Made by a program: the position numbers and the translations under genes. A DNA stretch of 64,000 nucleotides from NCBI RefSeq assembly GCF_040581485.1, contig NC_090131.1, positions 27,974,532 through 28,038,531 on the forward strand, given 5' to 3'. This document shows, piece after piece, positions 24,151 through 35,606 of the stretch. Every line of letters starts with the position of its first letter. Position 1 is the stretch's first letter. A model generated the notes under the pieces. That model was not told the origin of the DNA. It was given only the letters and a program-made list of their open reading frames with translations, and made no database searches. Source of the DNA: Linepithema humile (taxonomy: Eukaryota; Arthropoda; Insecta; Hymenoptera; Formicidae).

Positions 24151-24466
24151 TGGACAGTAAAAGACAGAGGAAATTAAACTGAGGACAAAGTGAACGAAAG
24201 TCGGATGGAATCGAGTTAATGTTGATCGTTTAGGGGAATTTTGCGTCTGTCTAGGACGAATTGTCTTGTCTTTTCGCGAAGCGCTCGACGGCCATTGACG
24301 AAGGAGTTCGGAGGATCTCGGGGACAAGGGGGCAACACTGTGAGATCGGTTGCCAACGTCGTACCCGTGCTCCTACTGGCAGAGGCGGCTCGGCGTTGGT
24401 GTCCACGTGGCGATACCAAAGCCGGCGTGGCCTCTTCTTTTAATTCCTCACTCCTCGAGTGAGATC

Positions 24467-27400
24467 CTAGATGATGGAGGTGATCAGTCGCGCCTTGAAG
24501 TTGACAAAGCGCTCGCTCGTGGCTGCCAGGCGCTGTAAATTAGAATAAATCAGTTTCAATCGTTGAATTGAATCGATCGCTCTTAATTATCTATTCATTC
24601 CAATATCAATCTCGGATATTTAAATAATCCGGATGTGATTCGGTTCAAAGATCTTTTCCGGTTACTAGAATTTGTATCTGCTGTTTATTTCTTCAGACAT
24701 AAATAATTAAACATTTCTCACTTTCTTCTCAAGTCTTCCTGATCTTTTTAAATTGTAGTTATTTAATACAAGCTTTGCGGTAAATCAAACAGGGTCAGTG
24801 TACTTGAGATAAATAGAGATGAATTATAGACGCTACATTACGTGTTGCACATACACTTACGGATGTAACATAAAGCGCTTTCCGCTGCTCGCGTCTTCGT
24901 TTAATCGCGCAAAATCGCGGAGAGGAGTTTAACTCGCCGAATCAAGGAATTCCGCGCGGCGCACAAAGCGTGAACGCTTTCGAAGCGGTGCGCGCCGGAC
25001 GTTCCACGCTAGCAAAACTTCTCGCACATTCGGATGAGTGAATTAACGTGCCGTAAATTGCGCATAATAAAGCGATTACGGTCGACGCGAGACGCTGCGC
25101 GGAAAAAAAAACACTATGAAGTACTGACGGCAACCGTCAGTACCGACAAAAATGTTTCAAAATATTTACTTTGTTTCCTTTCTCTACGCGCCTTTATTTG
25201 AACGGCTTCCTCCCACTTGCACAATCGATTGCCGATCGATCGCTACGAAATTCTAATTTTCATTACGCTACACGATTTCTCGCAGCCATAATTCGATTAC
25301 ACATCCTGCGATCTTATCCTGTGACTGTAATAGACGCAAAACCGGTATTTGCGCTATTTAAAGATTTGTTTCGAAAGCATATTTTTAAGCGCATTCTCGC
25401 TGTTAATTACTGTATTTATTACGAATAAAATTTTTGATTAAGTTTTAGATATGCTTTGAATTTTATTATTTCTGCATAACTGTATATTTTACAACTTTGT
25501 ACTCTTACTTTCGCACTCTTTCATAGTTTTATAGTTAAAGCTTTATTAATATGTATACTTGTGTGTATATATAAATATATTAATCAACTATGCTCTTTTT
25601 TTAACCGGAAAAACGTAGATAATCTAATTCAATTTTTTCGTTAGATTGATATGCAACAAATGTTTTCTTTAATTATACATACAGTGCGGTTTATTGCAAC
25701 TTCGACACGTTATTTAAAGTCTTCCGTGAATTAATTGCGCATTCTTTCGTTAAATGTTTTCACTTTCGCTAGGAAGAAACAACGTCCGTGCACGCGCGTG
25801 ATTTATAACCATAATAGTGCATAATTTTCTCTTTAATATATGCATGTTTATAATAATTATTTTTAATAAACATTCAAATAGAAATTACTCCTATTTAGTA
25901 ACAATTTTGTTTTTATTTTTAGTAAAATCAAATTAATAAATAACACATGATAAATCTAAATTACCGTAGATTATCATAATTTGTACTATTAGGATATTTC
26001 TTTGGAACGGTACTTTTGATAAGAGAGAGCGCTGCGATTATTTACCATTAACTGATTACAAAATCTTCAAGTCATCGTACGGAAGTAGCATGACTAGCCG
26101 AGTAAGAATAAACGTCGCGGTTACATCGACCAGATGATCTAAGGTGGATTATTTTCCACGGTCTGCGCGGCAATTCCGAGTATTACGAGCATAAAGATCA
26201 TTGGTTTAAAAAATCATAGAGCTGATCGCATGATAAAGTACAGAAAGGATTCTTGCGTGATCGTATATGATTTAAACCAGTCCGGTTCCGGCATTTGTAT
26301 TTTAATGATGGTTTAGATGACTTTTGCTACTGCTAGAATACTTTGTATTATTATATGGCGGATCAAAATGGACTGCGAAGCAGATCTTAGACTTTGATTG
26401 CACGATAATTTCGATCAAAAGTTGTAGGGGCCCATTATTGTATTACAGTAATCGCGCGATACGCGCACGGATCTCGTCTTTCGACTGTATCATTAAATCA
26501 AGTGGAAAATCATCCGTCTTGCATTATCTAAAGGTTGAAAACTAATCTGACAGTGTGAGATGAATGATTATCTATACAATGTCTAGTCTACTATAACTAA
26601 TCATTTCATGCTGCGGCAGCTCAGAATTGATTAAAACGCAAGATGAAAGTGCTCTGTTCAGCAACACATGAAAATTATCGCGAATAACAAACATCGATCT
26701 TTTTAATATTTCTTTCTTTTGTTTATCACACTATAAAAATTGGTTTAGCATTGGACTTTACATTTATGACATAAATTAAATTCGAAATTATATTTTTTAT
26801 CATATTATTTAATATTCGGCTAATTATCACATTTTAGTTCACGTACAATTATCTGCCTTTCTAAAAATTTTTTACTCAAAACTTGATAAAAAAAAAAAGG
26901 CAGAAAAAGGAAATCGATTTCTTTTTTATTAATTTATGTAAGAGGTTTTATATTCGCAATTAACCGGTCGCATGTAAAATGTGTAAACCACGTGAGATGG
27001 ACACGATTTCGATAGTAGTCGCCGCGGCCACTTGTTGCCCCTGGCAATCTCGCGTGCCGGGAGCGGTCTCTTGCATAAGTTGCAGCTGGTAAATGAACGC
27101 GCTATTTCACAGAGAAAGTCGCTTATATTTTTGCTTTCCATCGATTCCGACGGCGCGTTCTCTTGCGTAATTATCCGGTTTATATCTAAAACTGCGGGAC
27201 ACAGAGCGCCGAGGTGCCTGCTCGACTTTCGGCACTGCCGAACACGCGATTGACCACCGTAAAACGTTAATTTCTCCTTTACCGCCGTACTCGAGGTATT
27301 AATCAACGATCGCAGCCGGTGTAATGCGGCCGCAATTCGACCTTCGTAATACGGCTATTATGCCACAAACCTGTCCCGACACTGCAAATATTATGATAGG

Positions 27401-29286
27401 CTTGCGTTTCTTTCATTTTAGAATTTTAGAGAGAGAATTTATGATATGCTGTGACATATTTTTTCTTAATTTTTATTTTGTATTATATTCTATTGAAATG
27501 TTTGCAACTTTTTGTGTCAGCTTTTATTTATTTTTCGGGCGATTTGTTACTTTTAGAATGAGTACTTTCTATATTAATTTTGTTATAATACAAAAAGTAT
27601 AAAAATCTCCATTTTTTATTGAAAGATTTAGTTTTATAACAGCTTTATAATGAAATATTTAACAGTTTTATATTACCAAGCCGGTTTCTTATCTGTCTTA
27701 ATTAATATTGTAATTTTATATAAGAAACTACGACGCGAATTTCTCTTTGCAAATCCTATAAAGGAACGAATTGTGAGTAACACCGCAATTATCGCGTATC
27801 AACAAATGCAGTCAATTGCGACGACAAGATTACTCACCGCATCGAAGTTGCATCACGTGTGATATTATCTTTTCATAGTTGCATTTATTTAAATTAATTG
27901 GGTTATAACGCGAAATTTTGCGTGCGAAATCCGTGCGATGAAATGCCGTCTAAGTAATCAATTTTGTTCCTATTTTGTTCCTATTCTAATGATGTTGAAA
28001 TATCATCGCTCACGGTTTCCCGATGATAAAATATAAATAATTAACACGCAGATACGAATAATTAGTACGCGACTTAGTTAATACACTTTTGCGTGATTAC
28101 GCGCACAAATTGAGTTCTTACAGTTTTCAAGCAAATTACGCTTGTGATTAGCTATTATGCGTTTTCTAATTATTATTGTTTTACAAGGCCATGTGTCAGT
28201 TCGACGCCTATTAATCAGTCGCGTTTCGACTTTGACGTAATTGGTCGATGTTTCATCACGATTTGCTTTCGACCGAACATATGAGTCATTAAAATCACGA
28301 AATCTATAATTGATATCCGGAATATAAAGAGTAAGCTCTCGTTACGCTACTTTGTACGTACGTATGAAGCAAATTGACTCGGATGTCTTTCAAAACCAGT
28401 TATTAGATACTCGCATGAACCATTATATATACTCGCATATTGTTAGCAATGACTCTGGCTTGTAATGACGGCATTATCGAGCAGCAATTATTTATTCTAT
28501 TACGTATAGGATTTGATCGGAACGATAAGATTTCCTCGAAAAAAAAACCGCGGTTGTGAAACTTGTAAGCAATCGTATCTATACTACAGCAACACGATTC
28601 TTATTTTAAAACTGATTAATTTTTTTTTATTTCAAGATACGCGTTCTAAAGAACAAAGAATAATAATAATAAAATTTAGATTGTAAAAATCAGACTGTTA
28701 TAAATTTTCTACATTTAAAAAAGAGAAAAAAAAAAATTAAAGATTGTACCGCGATCTGTCATGTGACGCGCGCGAATACTCACAAGTATGAGATCCTGGA
28801 CGAGATTCGAGATTCCTCGATTGGCGATGACAAAGAACCTAGTGACGGGGCCAGGTACAGCTTCTTGCGTGTCGTCCGTCCTTCCGGGGGTAGCGCTGCC
28901 AGAGGTAGTGCCCTGCGAGGAGGAGCTTCCGCTACTGCCAGCCACCAGCTGGAAAAGAGAGTTCCGTCGGCGTTAGTCGGCGGCCAAACTGAGGGATGTT
29001 CCGCCAGGACCTCGCGTCCGGATGCACTCCGGGACGCGCGGGTGGAAGCGAGCACAAACATACGGTGGAATTAATTTGCGAATCTTTTGTTTGTTTGCTT
29101 GGTATGTAATTGCGGTGTGTATTGCAGCTCCACGTCCAACTCCAGCGCTCCCGACACTACGGTGCTCTCTCACATCCTTATTCCTACTTGCGGCTATATA
29201 CGATCCATCGATCTTGCTGTTACGATCCTTACGTGCGCTCCTTCGGCTCGTAATATTCGAAGGTTTTGTCTGCAGAATGTCCATAC

Positions 29287-29323
<37 letters not shown>

Positions 29324-31222
29324 TCGAGATTGGTCTTGCGTCTCGCGAGGCAATTACAAAAATTTCCGTACGGACATCCTGCAAATGCACCACAAAAAGG
29401 TGAGATCGCTAGTAACCCAATAAGGACAACAGAATCAACCATATGCCATGACGGACTCAATGGACGCGCTTCGTATCTAGCGATTCGCGACGCAACGTTA
29501 CAGGAATAATATCCGTTGGCGTTCACGCGAATTCTCTAATTACGAACGCATCGAGCGTACACGTCGTGGATTAATTGCCAATTTTACAATACTACGAAAT
29601 ACAAATCTCTGTCTGGCAGACAAATCGGTTGCGATGATAAATTACCGTGTTGAAAAGCAGTGAAGAAAAGTGATGAATGGAAGTTACTTTATTGCATTTT
29701 ACATTTAATCTGCGAACATTATTATTATTTCTTGTAACCGACTCGTCTGCCAATTAATCTACGTGCGTTTACTTGCGTTTACTCTGGAGTGCGTCCAAAA
29801 TACGATGGAATAAAATACAGCTACGGCTGCTAGATATACGGTGCAGTGGACGAGTACGAAGATCACAACAACGAGAGAATCGGCACTGATCAATGGCGGC
29901 CGTCAGATTCCGAGCAAATCGGCCTGTCCATCAGCCGGTCAGAGTACGCCATACAAAAAAAGTCTTTTAGTCGGTGGTTGTCAGCGTTGCGTCGGGACCG
30001 TTGGCCGGGCGGAACAAGATTTGGGGACTTGGATTTGGAACGAGATAAGTGGGGCAAAATCATTGGGTCAATATTTCAGAGTTGAAGAAAACAACAATTA
30101 TCAAAATAAGTAGAAAATTATCACTTTTCTAATTATTAGACTTAAAAATTTTGACGAGTCAAGTCAAAACTGCCATATCGAAAGAAATTAAAGCAAAGTG
30201 TTTTAAAAACTAGTTTATATATATATATATATAAACACACTAGTGCTTGAATTTTTTTTTACAAAATATCTATTCTTTTAGCTTTTAACAAGACTCTTGT
30301 ATAAATATAAATATGTTACTTGTTTTAATAAACTACTAACTAGTTGTACTTCAACTCACGTTGGGACTTTACAAAATAACAGCATATTAGGAGTTAAGGA
30401 TACGCAATTTACATGCCAAGACCTCATTGCGACATTATACATACAAACAGTGCGTAAATGTGAAAGAAGTCGCAGTGTATAAGAAAGACAGTTTCTTAGA
30501 GGAAACGGCGGATTAGAATTTGCTGTCATAAATTATTTCAGACACAAATAATGCACATACGACAGGTGGAGATCTTGATATGCAATTCATGCGCAGCGAG
30601 ATAGACAAGATCGGCAGAGGCTTTGTACGAAGGTAGGAGAAACGGCGAGAGGAAGAAGAGAAAGATCCAAGACAGGAAGAGTGTCGGTAGTAGAATGTCG
30701 GTTGAGAATAAGTCGTCGAGAGGAATTAAGTCACCGGTGGAAAGTGAGTGAAAGATTTAAGAGCGTCTCGACCGAAGGGTGATCGTGGTGTGCGTGCATG
30801 TGAAAAAGTACGGCATGCGGATAAAGTGTGATTCAATATGAGCAAGATTTCGTAATCGAAAATTGTGTGAAAAGGAGCTTGGTGAAAATAACAGAACAGA
30901 GAACAATTAAAATGATGCACAATTGTGCAGACCTTGTGCGGTTGTACTACTTTTGCATATACTGCGTAGCAGCACAAGATTGCGAAAAATGCGGGCATGT
31001 TAATAGAGTATGGTGGTAATAGAAAACTCCGATTGATTCTAGAAAAAAAAAAGTAACTCTGTGTTAATAAGAACAAAAAATCTCAGCTTTTCATGCGATT
31101 GAAAGACAAACAACATGCTGAGGATGAAAGAAGTGTGAAAGTGTAGGAAATGAAAGAGAGCAGGCATTTATATAGTATGTATTGGTAGAATGAGATAGAA
31201 ATAGAATGAAAGAGAAAGAGAC

Positions 31223-31279
<57 letters not shown>

Positions 31280-33984
31280 AAGAGAGTGTGTGTTACTGGG
31301 CGAACACGATAAACTCGATTGATGTTATAGACGTGCAGCATCAACCGTGGACGATTCGCATGGACAAATGCAAGAAAATACTCCGCGTACGATATATTAC
31401 ACGCAACAATACTTCCTGTGCGAAGCTTTAAACGCGTAATATGCTCAACGCCGATAAAGATTTTCTTGGATTTTTAGAACAAATGTAGATCGTTCGGTGC
31501 GCTTCGCTAACGAAGTCTCACACGCCGAGCGATCCAAATTCTCCAAATGATCGCGTGCGAACGTCTCGCGTTTATCGGGCCCTCCGCGAAGAAGCGCAGT
31601 ATCTCTGTCGGCGGACACTTAGACGTGTGTCGGATGGATTTGGCGTACCGGTGGTAGAATGCCGGCTCCTGGGGCGGCGGTCGAGGGTGCGCCGGATGTC
31701 GGGGTGCCAGTACCGCCGGCAGGGTTGGCGGCAGCGGAAGCGGCCTGCCGGGGCGCCGGGCTCACGTCGCGCGAGGCGCTTAGCCCGAGCCCGAGGCTCT
31801 GTGTACCGGCCACTACGCGGTACACCGTGCCCGCCGCTCTTGCCGCCCCGTCGGCCGCTTGCTAAACGAGAACAGAGACGAGAACTTTCGTTTACTTGGT
31901 TCTCTTGCCCTTGCCCGCTGGAAGAATCGCGCGTGTTCTTTCGCTCTCGGTTTCTCGGTCCTTCGCGCTCGCGATTACGCGCGAGATTGCTATCTCCTCG
32001 GGCGCTCTTCGCGGTCGGCATACGTTCTGGAACTCCTGCAATGTGGCTGGAAAGTGGTACGTTAAGAGCTCCGGGATTGCAACGAAGCGGAGTCCTCAGG
32101 GGTCGATCGTCAATGTTTTCACGTAATCAAGTTGCTTTGCCGTAAAATATGAGGAGGTATTAATAGCTTAATGAGTGTCCACATAAGCGAGATTTATGTG
32201 GAATCTGATTTAATATTTATGAACGAGTGCCGGTATCTTTTTCGCATATAAATTTTAACCTATGTAAATATGTTATTATGAAATCATCAAATGCTGTGTT
32301 TGTGTTAATTGATTGCGACATCGCAATCTAAGGTGACAGCAATGGCATTGGAAACTTTAGTACTAAATATCGTCAAAAAAGTGATTATAGCCTATAATAT
32401 AGACAGCAACGGTACTGGAAATTTTACTATATATTAAAATATCTTGATCGTAGTTTATAGTGACAGCGAAAGCATTAGAAATCTTACTATTAAATACATT
32501 TAAAAAATAATTTTTTATTACATCGTTAACACCATTTCTTGTTACTGTTATTTGTCAATGTCATAATCAAATGTTTTACGATAAATTTTGATTTTTACTT
32601 TTAGAACCATTAAAATCTCCTACTGCAACATTAATCTCATATGAAATTATAAAACGTTATTTATTTCACGGTGCAATGAGAATGCTGTGCGCTCCTGGCA
32701 TAATTCCGATTCCGAGAGCTACTTATTAATGGCAGGTGAATATCCGCAACAAGAACAAAATATCAGTCACGTAGGCAAGTTTCTCGTTTTCTCAATCCGC
32801 GAGCGGTGAAGGGTCGCACCGCGACCGACCGGTCTGGAATCGCTTCAAGTCGCTCGTAATCGCTTGGCGTTTTTACCAGGAAAGTGGATAACGGTGGCAA
32901 CGGCTGCTCGAAACGGTAACTCGATTTTCGCGCGATTGCATCTGTCGCGTTGGCGAAAAACCCGTTCCACCATAAATGTCGCGAGTAAAAAGCCAACCGC
33001 TGAATATCGTTAGCGTGCCGCACCGTTATTGTTAACATGCTTCCGTCGACCGATTTTATTTCACAAAATATATATATATATATATAAATATTAAGAAAGA
33101 AAGAAATATAAAACAACTATCTCATCTTACATCACAAATATGGCAATATTTTAATATTTAAAGAAAAAACAAAGTTTACCAATAAATTATTCTGTCTGAT
33201 AATAGTCTGTTAAATTGATTAAACCGCAAAATATATATTTGCCATTACGATAAAGAAAGTGTCATCCGATCTGTCTTCTATTATCGCTAATTTCTAGATT
33301 TATTATCTTGTGCTACTTTACGAAGTTGTTATTGAACGAAAACACAAATTTTCGATTTAAAATCAAGGATGCGTCGGCGGAGATCCTAGCTGAAGCAATT
33401 CCATCGCGAATCTCGGCCGTGCCTAGGTCAGAAACCTTGGAACGAGCTGGTATGGCGCGGTTAAAGGCAATTCGGTTGCTCACTTTCACTGCCGTCTGCA
33501 GCTACAGGCGCCCTTGCGGTCGCCCGTCACCGGAATATCAAGTGCCCGAGATCTACCGCGGCATGCCATTATCGGCGCAATCACGAGTCTCGCAGTTTTA
33601 TTTTTTTCTTTCGTCACCTATTTTTTTTCCTCAATAAAAATGCAATTTCCGTTCGTTGTAAGAAAGTCCGCGTTCTCCATTTTGCACGCAGTACGAGAGA
33701 AATATTGAGGGAAATACTTCTAGAATCGATACGCGACTCACCCTGATAATATCGAAGAGGAAGTTGCCCGACCCGGCGCTTCCGCCGGTGCCGCCGCCGA
33801 AACCGAAGAGGAATCTCTTATTCCTGTTCTCGTCCTCCTCGTTCGTTTCAATCTCGTCCAATGGTGTCAGGTCTTGCGCCGAATTGTCGCTCGACACTTC
33901 GTCCGCGAATTGCACTCGCACCTCGTTGTTCTGAGACTCCGCTCCGATGTCGTTCACTCGATTCTCCGACTCCGGGTTCACGTC
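24467..33984 (-). CDS. 3' module of a secreted-protein locus, unrecognised family
   Basis: Four minus-strand exons join in phase 0: 33984-33742, 31861-31649, 28948-28784 and 24532-24467, 228 residues to the stop. Exon a starts DVNPESENR, is acidic, then has RNKRFLFGFGGGTGG and ends NFLFDIIR. The KR before FLFGFGGG could be a processing site. Exon b (QAADGAARAAGTVYRVVAG) passes into an Ala/Pro/Gly/Ser-rich stretch. Exon c has a Ser/Gly/Thr stretch, then TRFFVIANRGISNLVQDLIL. Exon d is RLAATSERFVNFKARLITSI-I. Donors are GTGAGT or GTACGC, and acceptors follow pyrimidine tracts. No start exon is seen directly upstream, so this module either shares the signal-peptide exon at 40733 or its own start was missed. 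The hydrophobic and amphipathic segments suggest a secreted or membrane-interacting product. I cannot name a function. Confidence 0.7.
24533..28783. other. Last intron of the minus-strand secreted locus
   Basis: 4.25 kb, mostly AT-rich. It contains a perfect small hairpin at 25121-25143 and a moderately GC-rich patch at 27000-27300 with an open frame I do not believe. No other exon that would keep phase is needed or seen. Confidence 0.4.
25121..25143. repeat. Perfect hairpin, 10 bp arms
   Basis: GTACTGACGG, loop CAA, CCGTCAGTAC: a perfect inverted repeat with a 3-base loop inside the last intron. It could be a structured element, a protein site or chance. Confidence 0.5.
29261..29400. repeat. 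Inverted repeat around a 31-T run
   Basis: T31 at 29290-29320 is flanked by imperfect inverted arms. The left arm is AGGTTTTGTCTGCAGAATGT then CCATACG (29261-29287). The right arm is CCGTACGGACATCCTGCA then AATGCACCACAAAAAGG (29366-29400). The arms match over about 20 bp with mismatches. This could be a degenerate foldback element or a retroposed tail inside an older palindrome. Confidence 0.4.
29846..30085 (+). other. Orphan open frame of balanced composition
   Basis: 79 codons with protein-like composition (YEDHNNERIGTDQW, SRWLSALRRDRW, GDLDLERDKWGKIIG) and about 50% GC in an AT-rich intron. It has no ATG: it opens at GTG right after a GCAG that could be an acceptor, with a stop shortly upstream, and ends in TGA. 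It could be a nested exon, a transposon scrap or chance. I do not recognise it. Confidence 0.2.
31209..31292. repeat. GA microsatellite
   Basis: A run of GA and GAAA units ending GTGTGTG, inside an intron of the minus-strand secreted locus. Confidence 0.85.
31862..33741. other. Intron between exons a and b of the minus-strand locus
   Basis: Contains moderately GC-rich patches (32790-33050, 33360-33560) and a TA run at 33068-33085. Open frames there have no splice logic or motif; I see no gene. Confidence 0.35.
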
Positions 33985-35606
33985 CTGTAAAAAGACATTT
34001 TCTCTAGGTGACAAGAAATCAGGTGACAAAGCGAGAGCGATCCCGTATCTCGCAAACTTGCTGCGTTATTCGTTATATCAATCTATGTCGCACGGAGCGC
34101 AAGCATAATTATGACATAAAAATATATCGGCATTGATTGTTAATAACTATTAATTAAGATTGCTGAAATCAATAGATCGTTGCTGATTTCTTGGACACGC
34201 GCCAAGAAGAAGTACATAAAAAATCGTGATCGTAAAGGCAAGTAGGTCGGCTGCGTAATTCCAGAGTCCATAAAGTGTGTTTAGGTCGATGTAACTCCAA
34301 TGATATTTTATTATGAATTATTCATGACAAATCTGCATACTTCTATCGCACTGAACTTCATCCCTCTTCGATCAAGAATTTTCATGCACTACAATAAAGC
34401 AAGTACGATTGGTATTTGTACATTTTAAAGTCTTTCGGAGTAGGCACGTATATTATGATTATATTACGACAGATTATTATTATGGTCTTGTGAGAACATA
34501 AGGATAAATAACATGCGGGTTATATACGTTTTATAAAGACTGTAACATGCATTTTATCGCAAGCAATAAAAGTAGCGTTAATAATAAATTCCACAAAGTT
34601 TTTCACATAACAAATGTTAAATTACACACGCGAATTTTGAAAAATGTCGTGTAATCGTCAATAATTCATTAAACGAAAAAACGAAATTGACATATAAATA
34701 TTGATCGCCAGTTCTTTTGTCATTCGTAAATTACGCACGAGTTTTACATCTGCAATTTTATAGATATTACGTAATAAATAATATAACTTTATTATATGTA
34801 ACTTTTTTATTATATTTTATTTTTTGATTTAGCAAATAGCTTATTTTTTCAAAATCAAGACTGTCTCATTATGTCCTGCAAAAACTGGTAACATAAAATT
34901 GTATGATATATTAAAAATAGAAATGAGCGAAAGATCGAAATATAATAGACTGTTTGATGAAAAGTATCGAGATGAACTAAAAACCCCGTAAAGCTTCCAC
35001 CGTTGAAATAATTTAAGTATCGTAAGTGAAAAAATTGTCGAAAAAATAAAGTGTGATCTGACTTTGATCAGAAATATATGACGAGGAAGTAGAAATTGGA
35101 CAGACAAAGTACAATTGAATAATCCTGCGAATGGCGAACACAAAGATCATGAGAAAATAATCGAAACATCAAAATGGAAAAGCAACGGAACAAATATTTT
35201 TCCAGTGCAATTCTGTGACGATGCAATAAAATCTAAGCAAGACAGCAATAACGAATCGCATCGAGATGCGGTGCTATTGACGTCATTAATCTATTAATTA
35301 GATGAGACACACGAAAAGGCGATAAGAAGTTAGCGAATTACGAAAACGTGGCCGCAACAGTCCTGATTGCGCGGTAACTTAGCGATCGTTAGAAAGAGAG
35401 AGAGACTCTTCGAGGTTTGATACGATCGATCGGATTGCCGCCGATCGACTCGATCCTCGCTTTCTCGAACACCTAGTGAGTAGTTAGCACACAAAGTGGA
35501 CACGTGACGCCGCGGCAGTCCTGTATGCGCGGTGAACTTTCTGTAGCCTGTGAGGATTCCTCAAGGCCATGAACTCGAAGGTGTTACCGAGCTGTTGACC
35601 GAGCGG

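Larger units (their letters stand above)
16460..24198 (+). repeat. Tandem segmental duplication, unit 2
   Basis: Direct repeat of 9113-16459, starting CGGATTGAAACTTAACAGC and ending AGTGAACGAA before unique DNA (AGTCGGATGG). It is about 390 bp longer than unit 1, mainly from insertions at 16510-16772 and 19906-20005. Short similarity (CGGATGGAA / CGGATTGAA) at the junctions hints at the breakpoint. Confidence 0.9.
28949..31648. other. Intron with poly-T inverted repeat, GA repeat and an orphan open frame
   Basis: 2.7 kb between exons b and c of the minus-strand locus. It holds the poly-T element (29261-29400), an open frame at 29846-30085, an (AT)n palindrome near 30210-30244 flanked by ACTAGT, and the GA tract at 31209-31292. 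Confidence 0.4.

Noticed and set aside
26929..27306. 125-codon minus-strand frame with several cysteines
   Set aside because: No start codon context, signal peptide or splice sites; probably chance in a GC-richer patch.
34085..34135. Minus-strand MPIYFYVIIMLALRA leader-like peptide before the 3' module
   Set aside because: It ends in a stop, and the only nearby GT is in the wrong phase for the exon at 33984.
35200..35270. Minus-strand ATG with MRFVIAVLLRFYCIV, resembling a second signal-peptide exon
   Set aside because: No acceptable phase-0 donor follows (only GTCACA), and the hydrophobic run is interrupted by Arg; similarity to the real leader is short.
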